Shown: positions 42,635 through 52,459 of the stretch, in pieces | How the letters are laid out: every line of letters begins with the position of its first letter | Numbering within the stretch: the stretch's first letter is position 1 | Source: Paenibacillus sp. ACRRX | Lineage (GTDB): Bacteria; Bacillota; Bacilli; Paenibacillales; Paenibacillaceae | Reading direction: 5' to 3' | Assembly (NCBI RefSeq): GCF_022346885.1 | Contig: NZ_JAKRNK010000001.1 | Span: forward strand, 124,001 to 188,000 | DNA length: 64,000 nt | Notes under the pieces: model-generated | The model's input: the letters and a program-made list of their open reading frames with translations, nothing else | Told to the model about the DNA's origin: nothing | Database searches by the model: none | Made by a program: the position numbers and the translations under genes

Positions 42635-44506
42635 ATGGTGCATCTTCAAGTGACAAATAGTCCGTTTACAAACGAGCAAGCAGAGTTAATCAATAAGCTG
42701 CTTCCTACCTTAACGGAGGCCCAGTTACATTGGCTTGGGGGATATTTAGCTTTTTATCGTACGGATCAAGTTAGCAATACGACAGCGTTACTGACGACAA
42801 GTGAGGTACAGGAGCTTCCTGCAGCAGCAGTTGTTACTCAAGGTCCGCGCGAAGCAACGATTTTGTTTGGCTCTCAGACTGGTAATTCGCAGCGGCTGGC
42901 AGGGAGGTTGGCGAATACGCTGAAAGGCGAAGGATTCGAGGTTACGCTTTCAGCTATGAATCAGTACAAAACAAACAACCTAAAGAAAGCAGGTTACCTG
43001 TTTGTAATCGTCAGCACACATGGCGAGGGTGATCCACCGGATAATGCATTAACTTTTTATGAATTTTTGCATAGCAAGCGTGCCCCAAAGCTGGATGGAA
43101 TGAAGTTCTCCGTCCTTGCACTCGGCGACACCTCGTATGAGTTCTTCTGCAAGACAGGACAGGACTTTGACAGCAAGCTTGCGGAGCTTGGTGCAGCACG
43201 GATCGTGGACCGTGTAGATTGTGACGTGGATTTTGAGGATGCAGCTTCAGGCTGGCTAGCAGCCATAAATGATGCAGTAACTGTTGCCACAGTATCATCA
43301 TCAGCCGCTGCGACCCCAGTGTCTTCGGCTGCCATATCTGGTGATATGTCTGCACCAACATCTACTGCAGGTGATTCTGCATATTCACGGACGAATCCGT
43401 TTAAAGCGGAAGTACTGGATAATTTGAACTTAAACGGCAGGGGCTCAGACCGCGAAACACGTCATTTGGAACTGTCGCTTGAAGGATCAGGTATGACGTA
43501 TGCGCCTGGTGATGCGGTTGGCGTATACGCGCAGAATGACCCGACTTTGGTAAATGAAGTGATTTCGGCTATGAAATGGAGTCCGGAGGAGACGGTCATT
43601 ACCGGTAAAAATGGCGAGGCTTCTACACTATACGATGCTCTTCTTCATCATTACGAAATTACAGTATTAACGAAGCCGCTGCTAGAAAAAGCAGCTGCCT
43701 ATTCCAGCAGTGGGAAATTGGCTGAACTGGTGAAACCGGAACATAAAGAGGAACTGAAAGCCTATATAAACGGTCGCGATCTGCTTGATCTGCTGCGTGA
43801 TTATGCACCGTGGACGCTAGCTCCCAGAGACGTTGGGACTTTGCTTCGTAAGCTGCCGCCGCGGTTATATTCTATAGCGAGCAGCCTGGATGCCCATCCA
43901 GAGGAAGTACATCTGACGATCCGGAAAGTGGAGTACGAAGCACATGGGCGCAATCGTAAAGGGGTTTGCTCAGGTCACATTGCCGAACACCTTAAACCGG
44001 GCGCACAACTTCCAATTTTTATCCAGCATAATCCAAACTTCAAGCTGCCGATTCATTTGGATATGCCGATCATTATGGTGGGGCCTGGCACAGGCGTGGC
44101 GCCGTTCCGGTCTTTTTTGGAGGAGCGTGAGGAACTGGGGGCAGTGGGGAAAACCTGGCTTTTCTATGGCGATAGGCACTTCGTGACAGACTTCCTGTAT
44201 CAGACTGAATGGCAGCGCATGTTGAAGGAAGGCATATTAACGAAGCTTGATGTTGCGTTCTCTCGAGATACGGAAGAGAAAGTATACGTACAGCAGCGGA
44301 TGCTGGAAAATGGCAAAGAGATGTACGAGTGGCTGCAAGACGGCGCTCACGTGTATGTCTGCGGAGATGAGAAGCACATGGCGCATGACGTACAGGCTGC
44401 TTTGCTTGCAATTATTGAACAGCATGGCGGCAAATCCCCAGAAGCGGCAGCACAGTATCTGTCAGAGCTTCAAGAACAGGGGCGTTATCAGCGTGACGTA
44501 TACTAA
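42635..44506 (+). CDS. cysJ: Sulfite reductase flavoprotein alpha subunit
   Basis: Passes electrons from NADPH through FAD and FMN to CysI. 623 residues from ATG 42635 (GTGGGGTGG before). Flavodoxin domain with LFGSQTGNSQRLAGRL (about 80-95) and STHGEGDPPDNA; low-complexity Ser/Ala linker about 215-250; FAD domain RLYSIASS; NADPH domain GPGTGVAPFRSFLEER, and an end QRDVY. The order cysJ-cysI, with 87 bases between, is normal for assimilatory sulfite reduction to sulfide for cysteine synthesis. Confidence 0.95.
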   Translation: MVHLQVTNSPFTNEQAELINKLLPTLTEAQLHWLGGYLAFYRTDQVSNTTALLTTSEVQELPAAAVVTQGPREATILFGSQTGNSQRLAGRLANTLKGEGFEVTLSAMNQYKTNNLKKAGYLFVIVSTHGEGDPPDNALTFYEFLHSKRAPKLDGMKFSVLALGDTSYEFFCKTGQDFDSKLAELGAARIVDRVDCDVDFEDAASGWLAAINDAVTVATVSSSAAATPVSSAAISGDMSAPTSTAGDSAYSRTNPFKAEVLDNLNLNGRGSDRETRHLELSLEGSGMTYAPGDAVGVYAQNDPTLVNEVISAMKWSPEETVITGKNGEASTLYDALLHHYEITVLTKPLLEKAAAYSSSGKLAELVKPEHKEELKAYINGRDLLDLLRDYAPWTLAPRDVGTLLRKLPPRLYSIASSLDAHPEEVHLTIRKVEYEAHGRNRKGVCSGHIAEHLKPGAQLPIFIQHNPNFKLPIHLDMPIIMVGPGTGVAPFRSFLEEREELGAVGKTWLFYGDRHFVTDFLYQTEWQRMLKEGILTKLDVAFSRDTEEKVYVQQRMLENGKEMYEWLQDGAHVYVCGDEKHMAHDVQAALLAIIEQHGGKSPEAAAQYLSELQEQGRYQRDVY

Positions 44507-44593
44507 GGAATAACACACTTGCAAATGTGATAAGCAATCCTTTTATAGATATGTACAGATGAACCGATCATGGGGGTAAAGGAGCTAACGGCA

Positions 44594-46327
44594 ATGGCAA
44601 ACAAATATAAGGTAGAGCCAATCGGCGGGCCACCAAGTGACGTAGAGGAATTGAAAAAGGAGAGCAACTATTTACGAGGATCGTTGACTGAATCGCTCTC
44701 AAATCGTATAACTGGCGGCTTGCCGGAGCTGGACAACCGACTGCTTAAATTCCACGGCAGCTATATGCAGGATGACCGTGATTACCGCAATGAGCGGCAA
44801 AAACAAAAGCTGGAGCCGTACTTTCAGTTTATGCTCCGTGTAGTTACCCCCGGAGGAGTATCCACTCCAGCACAATGGCTCGTTATGGATGAGCTTGCTG
44901 ATAAATATGGCACTGGCAGCATTCGTTTAACAACACGGCAGGCATTCCAGCTCCACGGGGTATTAAAATGGAATTTGAAAAAAACGATCCAAGAAATCAA
45001 CGAAGCACTGCTTACAACGCTGGCGGCTTGTGGTGATGTTAGCCGCAACGTCATGTGTAATCCAAACCCTTACCAGTCTGACATTCACAGCGAGATCTAC
45101 TATTGGGCGCAGCAGCTGACTTCACATTTGGCTCCTAAAACACCTGCGTACCATGAAATCTGGCTGGATGATGAAAAGATTGTGGACAGTCTGGAGAATG
45201 CGGACGCAGCTGTTGAGGTGGAGCCGATTTACGGTCCTGTATACTTGCCACGAAAGTTTAAGATCGGGATTGCCGTGCCTCCTTCCAATGACGTTGACAT
45301 TTATTCGCAGGACCTTGGGCTTATCGCTATTGTAGAGGACGGCAAGCTGATTGGCTTTAACGTCAGTGTTGGCGGCGGCATGGGCATGACACATGGCGAT
45401 ACGGCTACGTATCCGCAGCTTGCTCGTGTCATAGGCTTCGTCACGGCAGATCGGATTTTGGATCTGGCAGAAAAGGTCGTTACGATCCAACGTGATTATG
45501 GTAATCGCTCCGTACGGAAAAACGCACGTTTCAAATATACGATCGACCGGCACGGTCTGGAGTGGTTTGTGAGTGAACTACACGATCGATTGGGCTGGGA
45601 GCTTGCGCCTGCGCGCACGTTTAAGTTTGATCATACGGGTGACCGTTACGGCTGGATTAAAGGCAAGGACAATCGATGGAATTTAACATTGTACATTCAA
45701 AGCGGACGTATCGTAGATGTTGAAGGCTACAAGCTTAGAACGGTGTTGCGTGAAATTGCCAAGATACACACCGGCGATTTCCGTCTGACGGCTAATCAGA
45801 ACTTGGTCATTGCGAACGTAACCAGTCAAAAGAAGTCAGCAATCGCTGCTTTGTTGAAGGAATACGGCATTACGGAAGGCGCTCAATATTCTGCGCTGCG
45901 CCGAAGCTCATTGTCCTGCGTAGCACTGCCGACTTGCGGTCTGGCAATGGCAGAAGCAGAACGTTATTTGCCGTCGCTAATCGATAAGCTGGAACCGATC
46001 CTTGAGAAGGCAGGTCTGCGTGACGAAGAGATTAATATTCGTATGACAGGCTGCCCGAATGGCTGCGCGCGCCCTGCTTTAGGAGAGATTGCATTTATCG
46101 GCAAATCACCTGGGAAATATAACATGTACATGGGTGCGGGTTTCTCTGGCGATCGCATGAGCAAGTTATACCGCGAAAACATTGGTGAAGATGAAATTGT
46201 CGACACGTTAAAGCCGATCATTAATCATTATGCGGCTGAGCGCAGCCAAGGCGAGCATTTTGGCGACTTTGTCATCCGTACCGGCTATGTAAAGCCTGTA
46301 ACGGATGGTACAAACTTCCACGATTAA
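44594..46327 (+). CDS. cysI: Sulfite reductase hemoprotein beta subunit
   Basis: Six-electron reduction of sulfite to sulfide at a coupled siroheme/[4Fe-4S] centre. 577 residues from ATG 44594 (AAAGGAGC upstream; the ATG at 44570 precedes that site). Cluster and siroheme Cys442, Cys448, Cys487 and Cys491 (CVALPTC ... TGCPNGC) are complete. Substrate-binding basic residues lie in [12 protein letters not shown] and RLTANQNL. A hairpin terminator follows 19 bases after the stop. Confidence 0.96.
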   Translation: MANKYKVEPIGGPPSDVEELKKESNYLRGSLTESLSNRITGGLPELDNRLLKFHGSYMQDDRDYRNERQKQKLEPYFQFMLRVVTPGGVSTPAQWLVMDELADKYGTGSIRLTTRQAFQLHGVLKWNLKKTIQEINEALLTTLAACGDVSRNVMCNPNPYQSDIHSEIYYWAQQLTSHLAPKTPAYHEIWLDDEKIVDSLENADAAVEVEPIYGPVYLPRKFKIGIAVPPSNDVDIYSQDLGLIAIVEDGKLIGFNVSVGGGMGMTHGDTATYPQLARVIGFVTADRILDLAEKVVTIQRDYGNRSVRKNARFKYTIDRHGLEWFVSELHDRLGWELAPARTFKFDHTGDRYGWIKGKDNRWNLTLYIQSGRIVDVEGYKLRTVLREIAKIHTGDFRLTANQNLVIANVTSQKKSAIAALLKEYGITEGAQYSALRRSSLSCVALPTCGLAMAEAERYLPSLIDKLEPILEKAGLRDEEINIRMTGCPNGCARPALGEIAFIGKSPGKYNMYMGAGFSGDRMSKLYRENIGEDEIVDTLKPIINHYAAERSQGEHFGDFVIRTGYVKPVTDGTNFHD

Positions 46328-46345
46328 TCAATTGGGTTTTATCGA

Positions 46346-46384
46346 AATGGCGGTGCAGGATCTGTTCCTGTGTCGCCATTTTGG
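46346..46384 (+). terminator. Terminator of cysJI
   Basis: AATGGCG/CGCCATT outer stem with inner CAGGA/TCCTG, tail TTTTGG. Confidence 0.7.
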
Positions 46385-46475
46385 TATGCGGGAGAGAAAG
46401 GCTGGGTATAACGCACTATGGAGGCATCCGCGATCAACGTATAAAATTAATCTATAAACATGGAGGAGGATGATC

Positions 46476-47363
46476 ATGAATTTAAGTGAACAACATCGTA
46501 ATCGATTGGAGCAGTTGCTCCTCGACCATCAGTGTATGCATGTTTTGCCATATCTACTTGAGAAGACAAGGAACGTTATTCGAGGCGTAAAAGCCGAGAA
46601 GGCAAATTACCATATTCCTTGTACCTCCAGAGTCGGCGGAGATCCAGACCTTCCTCCCCATCTCGATTGGCCTTTGACGACAGACGGCGTACCGATGACT
46701 TTTTTACTTCAACTGAATCTGAAGGATATGGCAATCCATGATGAATCCAGACTTCTGCCTGCAGGCGGCATGCTTTACTTTTTTGTAGGCATAGACGAGC
46801 CAGCTTATCATATTCAACATCGTGTACTCTATTTGCAGGATGAGCAGCTTGCGACCGCTAAGCACCGCTTGTCTCCTGAAGAGACTGCACTAGAAGAACG
46901 ATTTTGCGGATACCAGCTTGACGCAAGAGGGTCGCTCGAACCACCCAATTATGCTTACGTCGACGATGACCTGATCGAAAATGAAACGTTTGGTTATGAA
47001 GATTACGAAGATTTGTGTGATGAGATAAGCGAGAGCCAGACGGGTGATGTGGTCAAATTATTTGGCTACCCAGAGGGTCAGCACGGTGACGCTGAAATTG
47101 AAGCGGCTTTGATGATGTTGACAGGAGCCAATTACAACTACAAGGCTAAGGAAGCGCTCCAGAAAATAACCAATCATTTTGCAGGTGATGAGGAGAAGGC
47201 TAAGCTAGAGATTCAAGATACTCTGATGCTGCTTGAGCTTGATTCCGATGATGACATAGGATTCTGCTGGTGGGACGCCGGCGTGCTGCATTTCTTTATT
47301 CGTAAGGAAGATTTGCTGGCAGGACGGTTTGACCGGACGTATTGTTCGCTCTATTCAAGCTAA
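46476..47363 (+). CDS. DUF1963 (YwqG-like) protein
   Basis: 295 residues, cytoplasmic. ATG 46476 chosen because GGAGGAGGATGATC stands directly before; the ATG at 46470 is within that site. Family marks: SRVGGDPDLPPHLDWP near 47-62, TFLLQLNLKDM, GGMLYFFVG, the LFGYPEGQHGD loop, and LLLELDSDDDIGFCWWDAGVLHFFIRKEDL at the end (quoted in parts). Function of the family is unknown; often seen beside toxin/immunity or housekeeping genes. Monocistronic with its own terminator. Confidence 0.85.
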   Translation: MNLSEQHRNRLEQLLLDHQCMHVLPYLLEKTRNVIRGVKAEKANYHIPCTSRVGGDPDLPPHLDWPLTTDGVPMTFLLQLNLKDMAIHDESRLLPAGGMLYFFVGIDEPAYHIQHRVLYLQDEQLATAKHRLSPEETALEERFCGYQLDARGSLEPPNYAYVDDDLIENETFGYEDYEDLCDEISESQTGDVVKLFGYPEGQHGDAEIEAALMMLTGANYNYKAKEALQKITNHFAGDEEKAKLEIQDTLMLLELDSDDDIGFCWWDAGVLHFFIRKEDLLAGRFDRTYCSLYSS

Positions 47364-47400
47364 CCAGCGCTAGAGCAGCTTACATAAATACCTTTACATT

Positions 47401-47431
47401 AAACACGCTGCATGGAGCGTGTTTTTTTGTA
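47401..47431 (+). terminator. Terminator of the DUF1963 gene
   Basis: AAACACGCT-GCATGG-AGCGTGTTT with TTTTTG tail. Confidence 0.85.
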
Positions 47432-47781
47432 ACTGAAGAAGCGTTATTTCGCTCAACTTGTTGTAATTTCAGCTTTTTTGTCTTTGAACTGAAACGATGT
47501 ATTGGTCTAGTAATATCAAAATAAATATACAAATCGCTTGTTCAATTATTGAATGGGGGTGTATAAATGAGAGACAATCTTTATATAAGTAAAAACATGG
47601 GAAGATGATGGCAATATAAATAAGTATAATCAAATATTGGCTAGATCTTCCCTCACCTAATGAACGAATCCTTACATCTGCACAATTAAACTTCATGGTC
47701 AGCGGGCCGTTGCAGTCATCCTAATAGCTTGGATACGAACGATAGATCTAACGAATCATCTTTTTGGAGGTTGTAATCGAC
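47432..47781. other. Intergenic region before the SDR gene
   Basis: No gene supported. A GGGGGTG site with a 13-codon frame (MRDNLYISKNMGR, 47568) could be a leader peptide or a broken gene. A minus-strand 75-codon frame with two hydrophobic runs lacks a ribosome site. Confidence 0.35.
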
Positions 47782-48720
47782 ATGAAGGATAAAATCGTTA
47801 TCATAACAGGAGCGAATTCAGGGATTGGTAAAGCAGCAGCTTTGAAATTTGCGATAGAAGGCTACCATGTGGTCATGGCTTGTCGGAACTTGGGGATCAG
47901 CAGAAACGTGCAGAACGAAATTATTGAGTCTTCACAAAATACAAACGTAGATCTGCTGAAGCTTGATGTTTCTTCCTTTGATTCAATTCGTTCCTTCTGC
48001 TCGTCTGTTAAAGATAATTATCCCCGTGTGGACATCTTAATCCATAACGCCGCACACTTAAACCATGGTGAGAAAGAGTATAAGCTCAGCCCTGAGCATA
48101 TCGAATTGTCATTCGCAACAAATGCTTTTGGCCCCACTTTTATGAATCATTTGTTGGCAGATCATTTGGAGAAATCGGAAAACCCGCGTATCCTTAGCGC
48201 CTGCACAACAAATATCAAAAATTTCTTTGATCCAAACCGAAAGATTGACTTTGATAATTTGCGTGGCGAACACCAGTGCACACGACATCATAGCGCATAT
48301 AAGATGTACGGAGATTCTAAAATGGCCTTATTGATATTAACCTTTTGCATGGCCAGGCATTTCAAGAACCGGGGAATTCATATAAACGCGCTTCAAATAA
48401 ACCGCGTTAAACTTTCCAAAGAAACGATCAACAAGATGAGTCCTATGTGGAGGGGGCTTGCATGGGCACAAAATTTGACGAATCCTTTGCCAGCAGGCAT
48501 GGCAGATAACTATTATCATATTTGCACCTCGGATGAATTTTGTAGTGTTACAGGCCAGTTAATCAATCATAAACGAGAGATCATGCAGCCTTCCATCAGT
48601 GAAACAGGTATCGCACAAATGAAAAACATATTCGGTTCCAGAAGCTACCCCCAATATGCGGTCGACAGCAGCCATGCTGAGCGGTTATGGACTTTGAGCA
48701 CAGCGTTGATAAGTTCCTGA
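47782..48720 (+). CDS. Short-chain dehydrogenase/reductase
   Basis: 312 residues from ATG 47782 (GGAGG eleven bases before; TTG 47764 also in frame). Rossmann motif TGANSGIG at 9-16, HNAAHLNHG after strand 4, and the catalytic pair Tyr176/Lys180 in YGDSK. NADP or NAD preference unclear. Resembles retinol-dehydrogenase/WW-oxidoreductase-like SDRs of larger length. A MerR-family gene follows by 91 bases and might control it. Substrate unknown. Confidence 0.82.
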   Translation: MKDKIVIITGANSGIGKAAALKFAIEGYHVVMACRNLGISRNVQNEIIESSQNTNVDLLKLDVSSFDSIRSFCSSVKDNYPRVDILIHNAAHLNHGEKEYKLSPEHIELSFATNAFGPTFMNHLLADHLEKSENPRILSACTTNIKNFFDPNRKIDFDNLRGEHQCTRHHSAYKMYGDSKMALLILTFCMARHFKNRGIHINALQINRVKLSKETINKMSPMWRGLAWAQNLTNPLPAGMADNYYHICTSDEFCSVTGQLINHKREIMQPSISETGIAQMKNIFGSRSYPQYAVDSSHAERLWTLSTALISS

Positions 48721-48811
48721 CGGAGCAAATACAAGTCATTTATTTTCTAACCCAGTATTGACTCTTACCTTAGAGGAGCCCCTAAGCTTAAAGAAGAAGG
48801 GGGTGATTACC

Positions 48812-49564
48812 ATACACTATACCGTAAAAGAAGTGTCGTTATTTTCAAACGTAACTGTAAAAACACTTCACCACTATCATAAAATTGGTCTCCTTGTGCC
48901 TTGTGAAATTAGTGAGGCTGGATATCGGTTATATGGAACAACAGAGTTGGAGCGTTTGCAGCAAATTTTGCTTTACAGAGAACTAGACTTTACTTTGGAT
49001 CAGATTAAGCAGCTGCTTGAAGAAGAGCCAGATCGCGCAGCCATCCTTACAAGACAAGAAAAGCAGCTTTGTCTTCGTAAACAACGGCTGGATACAATCA
49101 TTAACACATTAAGAACTTCCATAACGAGCTTGGAGAAAGGAGAACAGATGACCGATAAAGATCTGTTTAAAGGATTTGAAAGCGAGGACTCGTGGAAGGA
49201 AGCCATGACGGAGCAGCATAACTATTTAAAAGAAACGTATGATTATGAGCTGCTCGATTCGGTTCAAATCGATACTCAGCAGATGAATGATATAGCTGCG
49301 GAGGCAACGACATTTATGTCGAGTTTGGCAGGTGCATTGCGAGCAGGAAAGAAGCACAATGATCTGGAAATCTCAAGCTTACTGCACAAGCATCTTGAAT
49401 TTCTGAACACTCATGTGCATCCAGTATCAGCAGCAGAATTTGTAGCACAAACCCGATATTTTCTGAGTGATGATTTCCATCTTCGTATGCTTGAAGATCA
49501 ACAGATCGGATTGGCCTATTATCTGGCGGCAGCTGCGGAATCATTTGCGATCCATGCTTCATAA
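48812..49564 (+). CDS. MerR-family regulator with TipAS-type domain (Mta-like)
   Basis: About 250 residues. HTH and wing: YTVKEVSLFSNVTVKTLHHY, EAGYRLYGTTELERLQQI, then a dimerisation coiled coil and a C-terminal TipAS ligand domain as in Bacillus Mta (257 aa), a multidrug-transport activator. No ATG stands in the right place: the near-perfect ribosome site AAGGGGGTGAT (48797-48807) points to ATA at 48812 as start, exactly where relatives have Met; TTG 48758 has no site and GTG 48803 lies inside the site. Rare ATA initiation or a TTG start are the choices. Confidence 0.82.
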   Translation: MHYTVKEVSLFSNVTVKTLHHYHKIGLLVPCEISEAGYRLYGTTELERLQQILLYRELDFTLDQIKQLLEEEPDRAAILTRQEKQLCLRKQRLDTIINTLRTSITSLEKGEQMTDKDLFKGFESEDSWKEAMTEQHNYLKETYDYELLDSVQIDTQQMNDIAAEATTFMSSLAGALRAGKKHNDLEISSLLHKHLEFLNTHVHPVSAAEFVAQTRYFLSDDFHLRMLEDQQIGLAYYLAAAAESFAIHAS

Positions 49565-49590
49565 TAATAACATAGGTGCTGTCAGATGAA

Positions 49591-49631
49591 ACAGAAAGAC
49601 ATCGGTGATCTCCGATGTCTTTCTGTTTTTG
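49591..49631 (+). terminator. Terminator of the MerR gene
   Basis: Perfect 15-bp stem ACAGAAAGACATCGG/CCGATGTCTTTCTGT with a six-base loop and TTTTTG. Confidence 0.9.
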
Positions 49632-49686
49632 TGAGCTCACTTTAAATAAACGGAGTCTGGCTATACCTCCAAATACTTCCTGCAAT

Positions 49687-49761
49687 TTCACAGCAGTTCA
49701 CAGAGTTCACAAATGTAATGCTTAACTTTAATTGCCTATGAGAATGATTATCAACTATAAT
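49687..49761 (+). promoter_or_regulatory. Promoter with Fur-like box, iron locus 2
   Basis: TGAGAATGATTATCA (49739-49753) differs by one base from the 7-1-7 Fur box and fills the spacer between TTGCCT (49732-49737) and TATAAT (49756-49761). Upstream, three TTCACA repeats (49687, 49697, 49706) could be sites for the AraC domain itself. The arrangement is repeated at 53626-53655. Confidence 0.7.
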
Positions 49762-49832
49762 GAAACTATGTTTTAAATGACGTAACTAGAGTAGGTCTAG
49801 GTGATGATTTTGATCGGGGTGAGCATAAAGTT

Positions 49833-51824
49833 ATGAAATTAAATGATCACATCTTGCTTTGGAATCATGTATTTATAAAAGTAATGGATGTCCGACATGT
49901 GACTTTGCATAAAGACAAGGGATTACGAAACTACCGACTGCCGACCAGTGCATTCTTATATACGATACGTGGAAATGCCCAGATCTGGCTGGACCAGAGC
50001 GTGCACAAGGTAGAACGATTCCATGTCCTGCATGGTGGAAAAGGGATGTGCTTAAACATCGTCACAGAGGATGAACTTGAATATTATCTCATTCTGTATA
50101 AGACGATTCTTGCTTTGCCCAGCAGCAGAGATATTCAACAACTGCTGGAAAGAGAAAATCCTTTTCAATGCCAGTATGCTTTTGCACCGCATCAGCCATT
50201 ATCCTTATATGACAAAGTAGAGCTGTTGGAGCAAGCATGGCGTCACTCAACGGAACTTGGGAATATCCATGTTAAAGCTTTGCTTTATCAGTTTGTGTAT
50301 GAACTATTAGCACAGCTTCATCGTCAAGGTACTCAGCCCCTTAAGCCGGATTTAATGGCGCAAGCAGTTGCTTACATGCACGAGCACTACAGGCAGCCTC
50401 TTACATTAGAGTCCATTGCGGAACAATTGGGATGTAGTGCAGGGCATATGTCCAGAACGTTTAAAAAACATATGCACACAAGCCCGATCCATTATCTTGG
50501 TCAAGTCCGCGCGGAAAGAACGATGCAACTGCTGATGCAGACAGACGCGACTTTGCAGGAAATTGCGGAGAGGGTAGGTTATCCAGATGCACATTCGTTA
50601 AGCCGCAGCTTCAAAAAGTACATAGGTTTATCTCCCGTCCGTTTTAAAAAAGAGCGATTGCAGCAGTCTTGGCATCAAGATTTGCCCACTACGATGTTAA
50701 CATATGCCGTTCAGCAGAAGCCGTCTCGACTTTATAATGATATTGATTATCAATATCGATACAAGGCGAGAGGGGACATACACATGCAAGGCAGAATCAA
50801 AGTAACGGCAATGACGGTGGTGCTCTGCTTATCGTTGCTGCTGGCAGCTTGTTCAACACAAGCTAATACAACTGGAGGCACGCAAACGGAAGCGAATCAA
50901 ACGACTGCCCCTACAACTGGCGAGAAGTCGAATGGAGATGCACAAGCAGGTGTGCAGGCCAAAACAAGAACAGTATCGACGCTAAAAGGGGATGTGGAAA
51001 TACCAGCAGAACCAAAGCGGGTAGTTTCTGATCAGTATATGGGTCATTTATTAAAGCTGGGAATTATTCCAGTCGGTGTGAGAAGCTTTATGCTTAGTGA
51101 GGCATGGATAGAGAAAGCAGGCATTTCCAAAGATCTCATAGCGGGAATTGAGGATCTTGGCGCTTTCCCTATGAATTTAGAAAAATTAACATATTTGGAG
51201 CCTGACTTAATTATAGGTTCGATGGAAAAAAATATTGAGGATTATCAGAAGATTGGAAAAACGGTGTTTCTTCCTTATTGGGAAGGTCTTTCTACAGCTG
51301 GGCCGCTGGAGAAATTCCGCAGAATCAGTGAAATTTTCGGGAAAGAGCAGCAAGCGGAGCAATGGATAACGGGATACAAGCAAAATGTAGAAGATGCCAA
51401 GAAGAAAATTGCCGGGATCATTAAGGAAGGCGAAACGGTCTCTATCGTACAAGTGGCCAACAAAACTTTGTACGTGTTAGCGGCGGAAGGTGGCAATTAT
51501 GGCAGCTCAACCATTTATGAGATGCTGGGACTCCCTCCTACAAAGAAAGCCTTGGATATGAAGGAAGGCTTTGAGACTATCTCATTAGAAGTGCTGCCTG
51601 AATATGCGGGCGATCATATATTTGTATATGGTTCCCATGATAAGGGGGCGAATGATGTGTTAAATAGCAGTATATGGAAGGGTCTTGCGGCCGTAAAGAA
51701 GGGCAACGTCTATATGTATGGTTCATTTGACGACAAAGGCGATGAATTTGTAATGGAAGATCCTTATTCGCTTGAACTTCAACTAGATTCGATTGTTAAT
51801 TTATTACTAGCCAATAAAAAATAG
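49833..51824 (+). CDS. AraC regulator fused in frame to a siderophore-binding lipoprotein (locus 2)
   Basis: 663 residues from ATG 49833 (GGGGTGAGC before). 1-170 cupin-like sensing part (PTSAFLYTIRGNAQIWLDQS); AraC double HTH about 175-280 (LTLESIAEQLGCSAGHMSR; SRSFKKYIGLSPVRFK); linker 281-317; then a complete lipoprotein signal, M318 QGRIKVTAM..., hydrophobic run and lipobox LAAC with Cys340; Ser/Thr-rich spacer; siderophore-binding domain from about 385 (VVSDQYMGHLLKLGIIPVGV ... MEDPYSLELQLDSIV). Inside the frame lie a palindromic Fur box (50739-50757), GAGAGGGGAC and ATG 50784. So either a transmembrane regulator-receptor, or regulator and receptor nested in one frame. No stop separates them. 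Confidence 0.85.
   Translation: MKLNDHILLWNHVFIKVMDVRHVTLHKDKGLRNYRLPTSAFLYTIRGNAQIWLDQSVHKVERFHVLHGGKGMCLNIVTEDELEYYLILYKTILALPSSRDIQQLLERENPFQCQYAFAPHQPLSLYDKVELLEQAWRHSTELGNIHVKALLYQFVYELLAQLHRQGTQPLKPDLMAQAVAYMHEHYRQPLTLESIAEQLGCSAGHMSRTFKKHMHTSPIHYLGQVRAERTMQLLMQTDATLQEIAERVGYPDAHSLSRSFKKYIGLSPVRFKKERLQQSWHQDLPTTMLTYAVQQKPSRLYNDIDYQYRYKARGDIHMQGRIKVTAMTVVLCLSLLLAACSTQANTTGGTQTEANQTTAPTTGEKSNGDAQAGVQAKTRTVSTLKGDVEIPAEPKRVVSDQYMGHLLKLGIIPVGVRSFMLSEAWIEKAGISKDLIAGIEDLGAFPMNLEKLTYLEPDLIIGSMEKNIEDYQKIGKTVFLPYWEGLSTAGPLEKFRRISEIFGKEQQAEQWITGYKQNVEDAKKKIAGIIKEGETVSIVQVANKTLYVLAAEGGNYGSSTIYEMLGLPPTKKALDMKEGFETISLEVLPEYAGDHIFVYGSHDKGANDVLNSSIWKGLAAVKKGNVYMYGSFDDKGDEFVMEDPYSLELQLDSIVNLLLANKK
50739..50757 (+). 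promoter_or_regulatory. Internal Fur box inside the locus 2 gene
   Basis: GATATTGATTATCAATATC is a perfect 9-1-9 palindrome matching the Fur consensus at 17 of 19. It encodes DIDYQY of the linker. TATAAT stands at 50733-50738, a ribosome site at 50768-50777 and ATG at 50784 start the lipoprotein. Predicts a second iron-controlled start of transcription for the binding protein alone. Confidence 0.75.
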
Positions 51825-51906
51825 CTGCTCGTAATAGGGCATCTTGCACGAAGAGCGTTACGACAGAAAGGTTTTGTATCCATTTTAACAATTTACCACA
51901 TATTTA

Positions 51907-51937
51907 AAAACACGCCCCCGTTGGAGGCGTGTTTTTT
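51907..51937 (+). terminator. Terminator of iron locus 2
   Basis: AACACGCC/GGCGTGTT stem with CC/GG extension, TTTTTTG tail. Confidence 0.85.
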
Positions 51938-51997
51938 GTTGAAAGCAAAGTATCAAAAGAATAGGTTCGTAAGAGGAGTATCTATGTGCCGCATTGA

Positions 51998-52459
51998 TAC
52001 GCCATAACAGCGAATCAGGCCTCCTATCTGGGCTCTACACTTGAAGCAATTGCCGCAGGCAAAGCTGCCTTTTTTATTGGGAATATGCAAGTTCCTCGGG
52101 AATTCGTATATTTGTCAGATGCAGCCCAAATGATTGTAGAGCTTGCAAAAAGAGATCATGCCTACAACCAGAACTGGCATATTCCAGGGGCAGGCACGAT
52201 CTCAGGCAGGGAAATTGTCAGAATTGCTCAACAAGCAAGTGGGCGCGCTAAACCTGTAATTACACTCAAGAAGCTGGGGCTCTCTGTATTAGGCTTGGTG
52301 GTTCCCGTGATGAGGGAAATTATCGAGATGTTGTACTTGACTGAAGAGCCGCTTGTATTGAGCGGAGAAAAATACAAACGGCAGATTGGACCTGTTCCAG
52401 CCACAACATTTGACATCGGGATAGCTTTAACGATACAAGAACTGAAGAAGAGGGCGTAG
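51998..52459 (+). pseudogene. NAD-dependent epimerase/dehydratase, N-terminally truncated
   Basis: Reading from 51998 the frame gives ANQASYLGSTLEAIAAGKAA, FFIGNMQVPREFVYLSDAAQ and WHIPGAGTISGREIVRIA, the C-terminal third of an extended SDR/epimerase. The Rossmann NAD motif, about 150 residues, is missing and a stop lies just upstream (TGA 51995). ATG 52085 would give a 124-residue product without cofactor site. Most likely a decayed gene cut by a deletion behind the locus 2 terminator. Confidence 0.75.

Noticed and set aside
47469-47696. 75-codon minus-strand frame with two hydrophobic runs
   Set aside because: No ribosome site, lies in AT-rich DNA where hydrophobic runs arise by chance.
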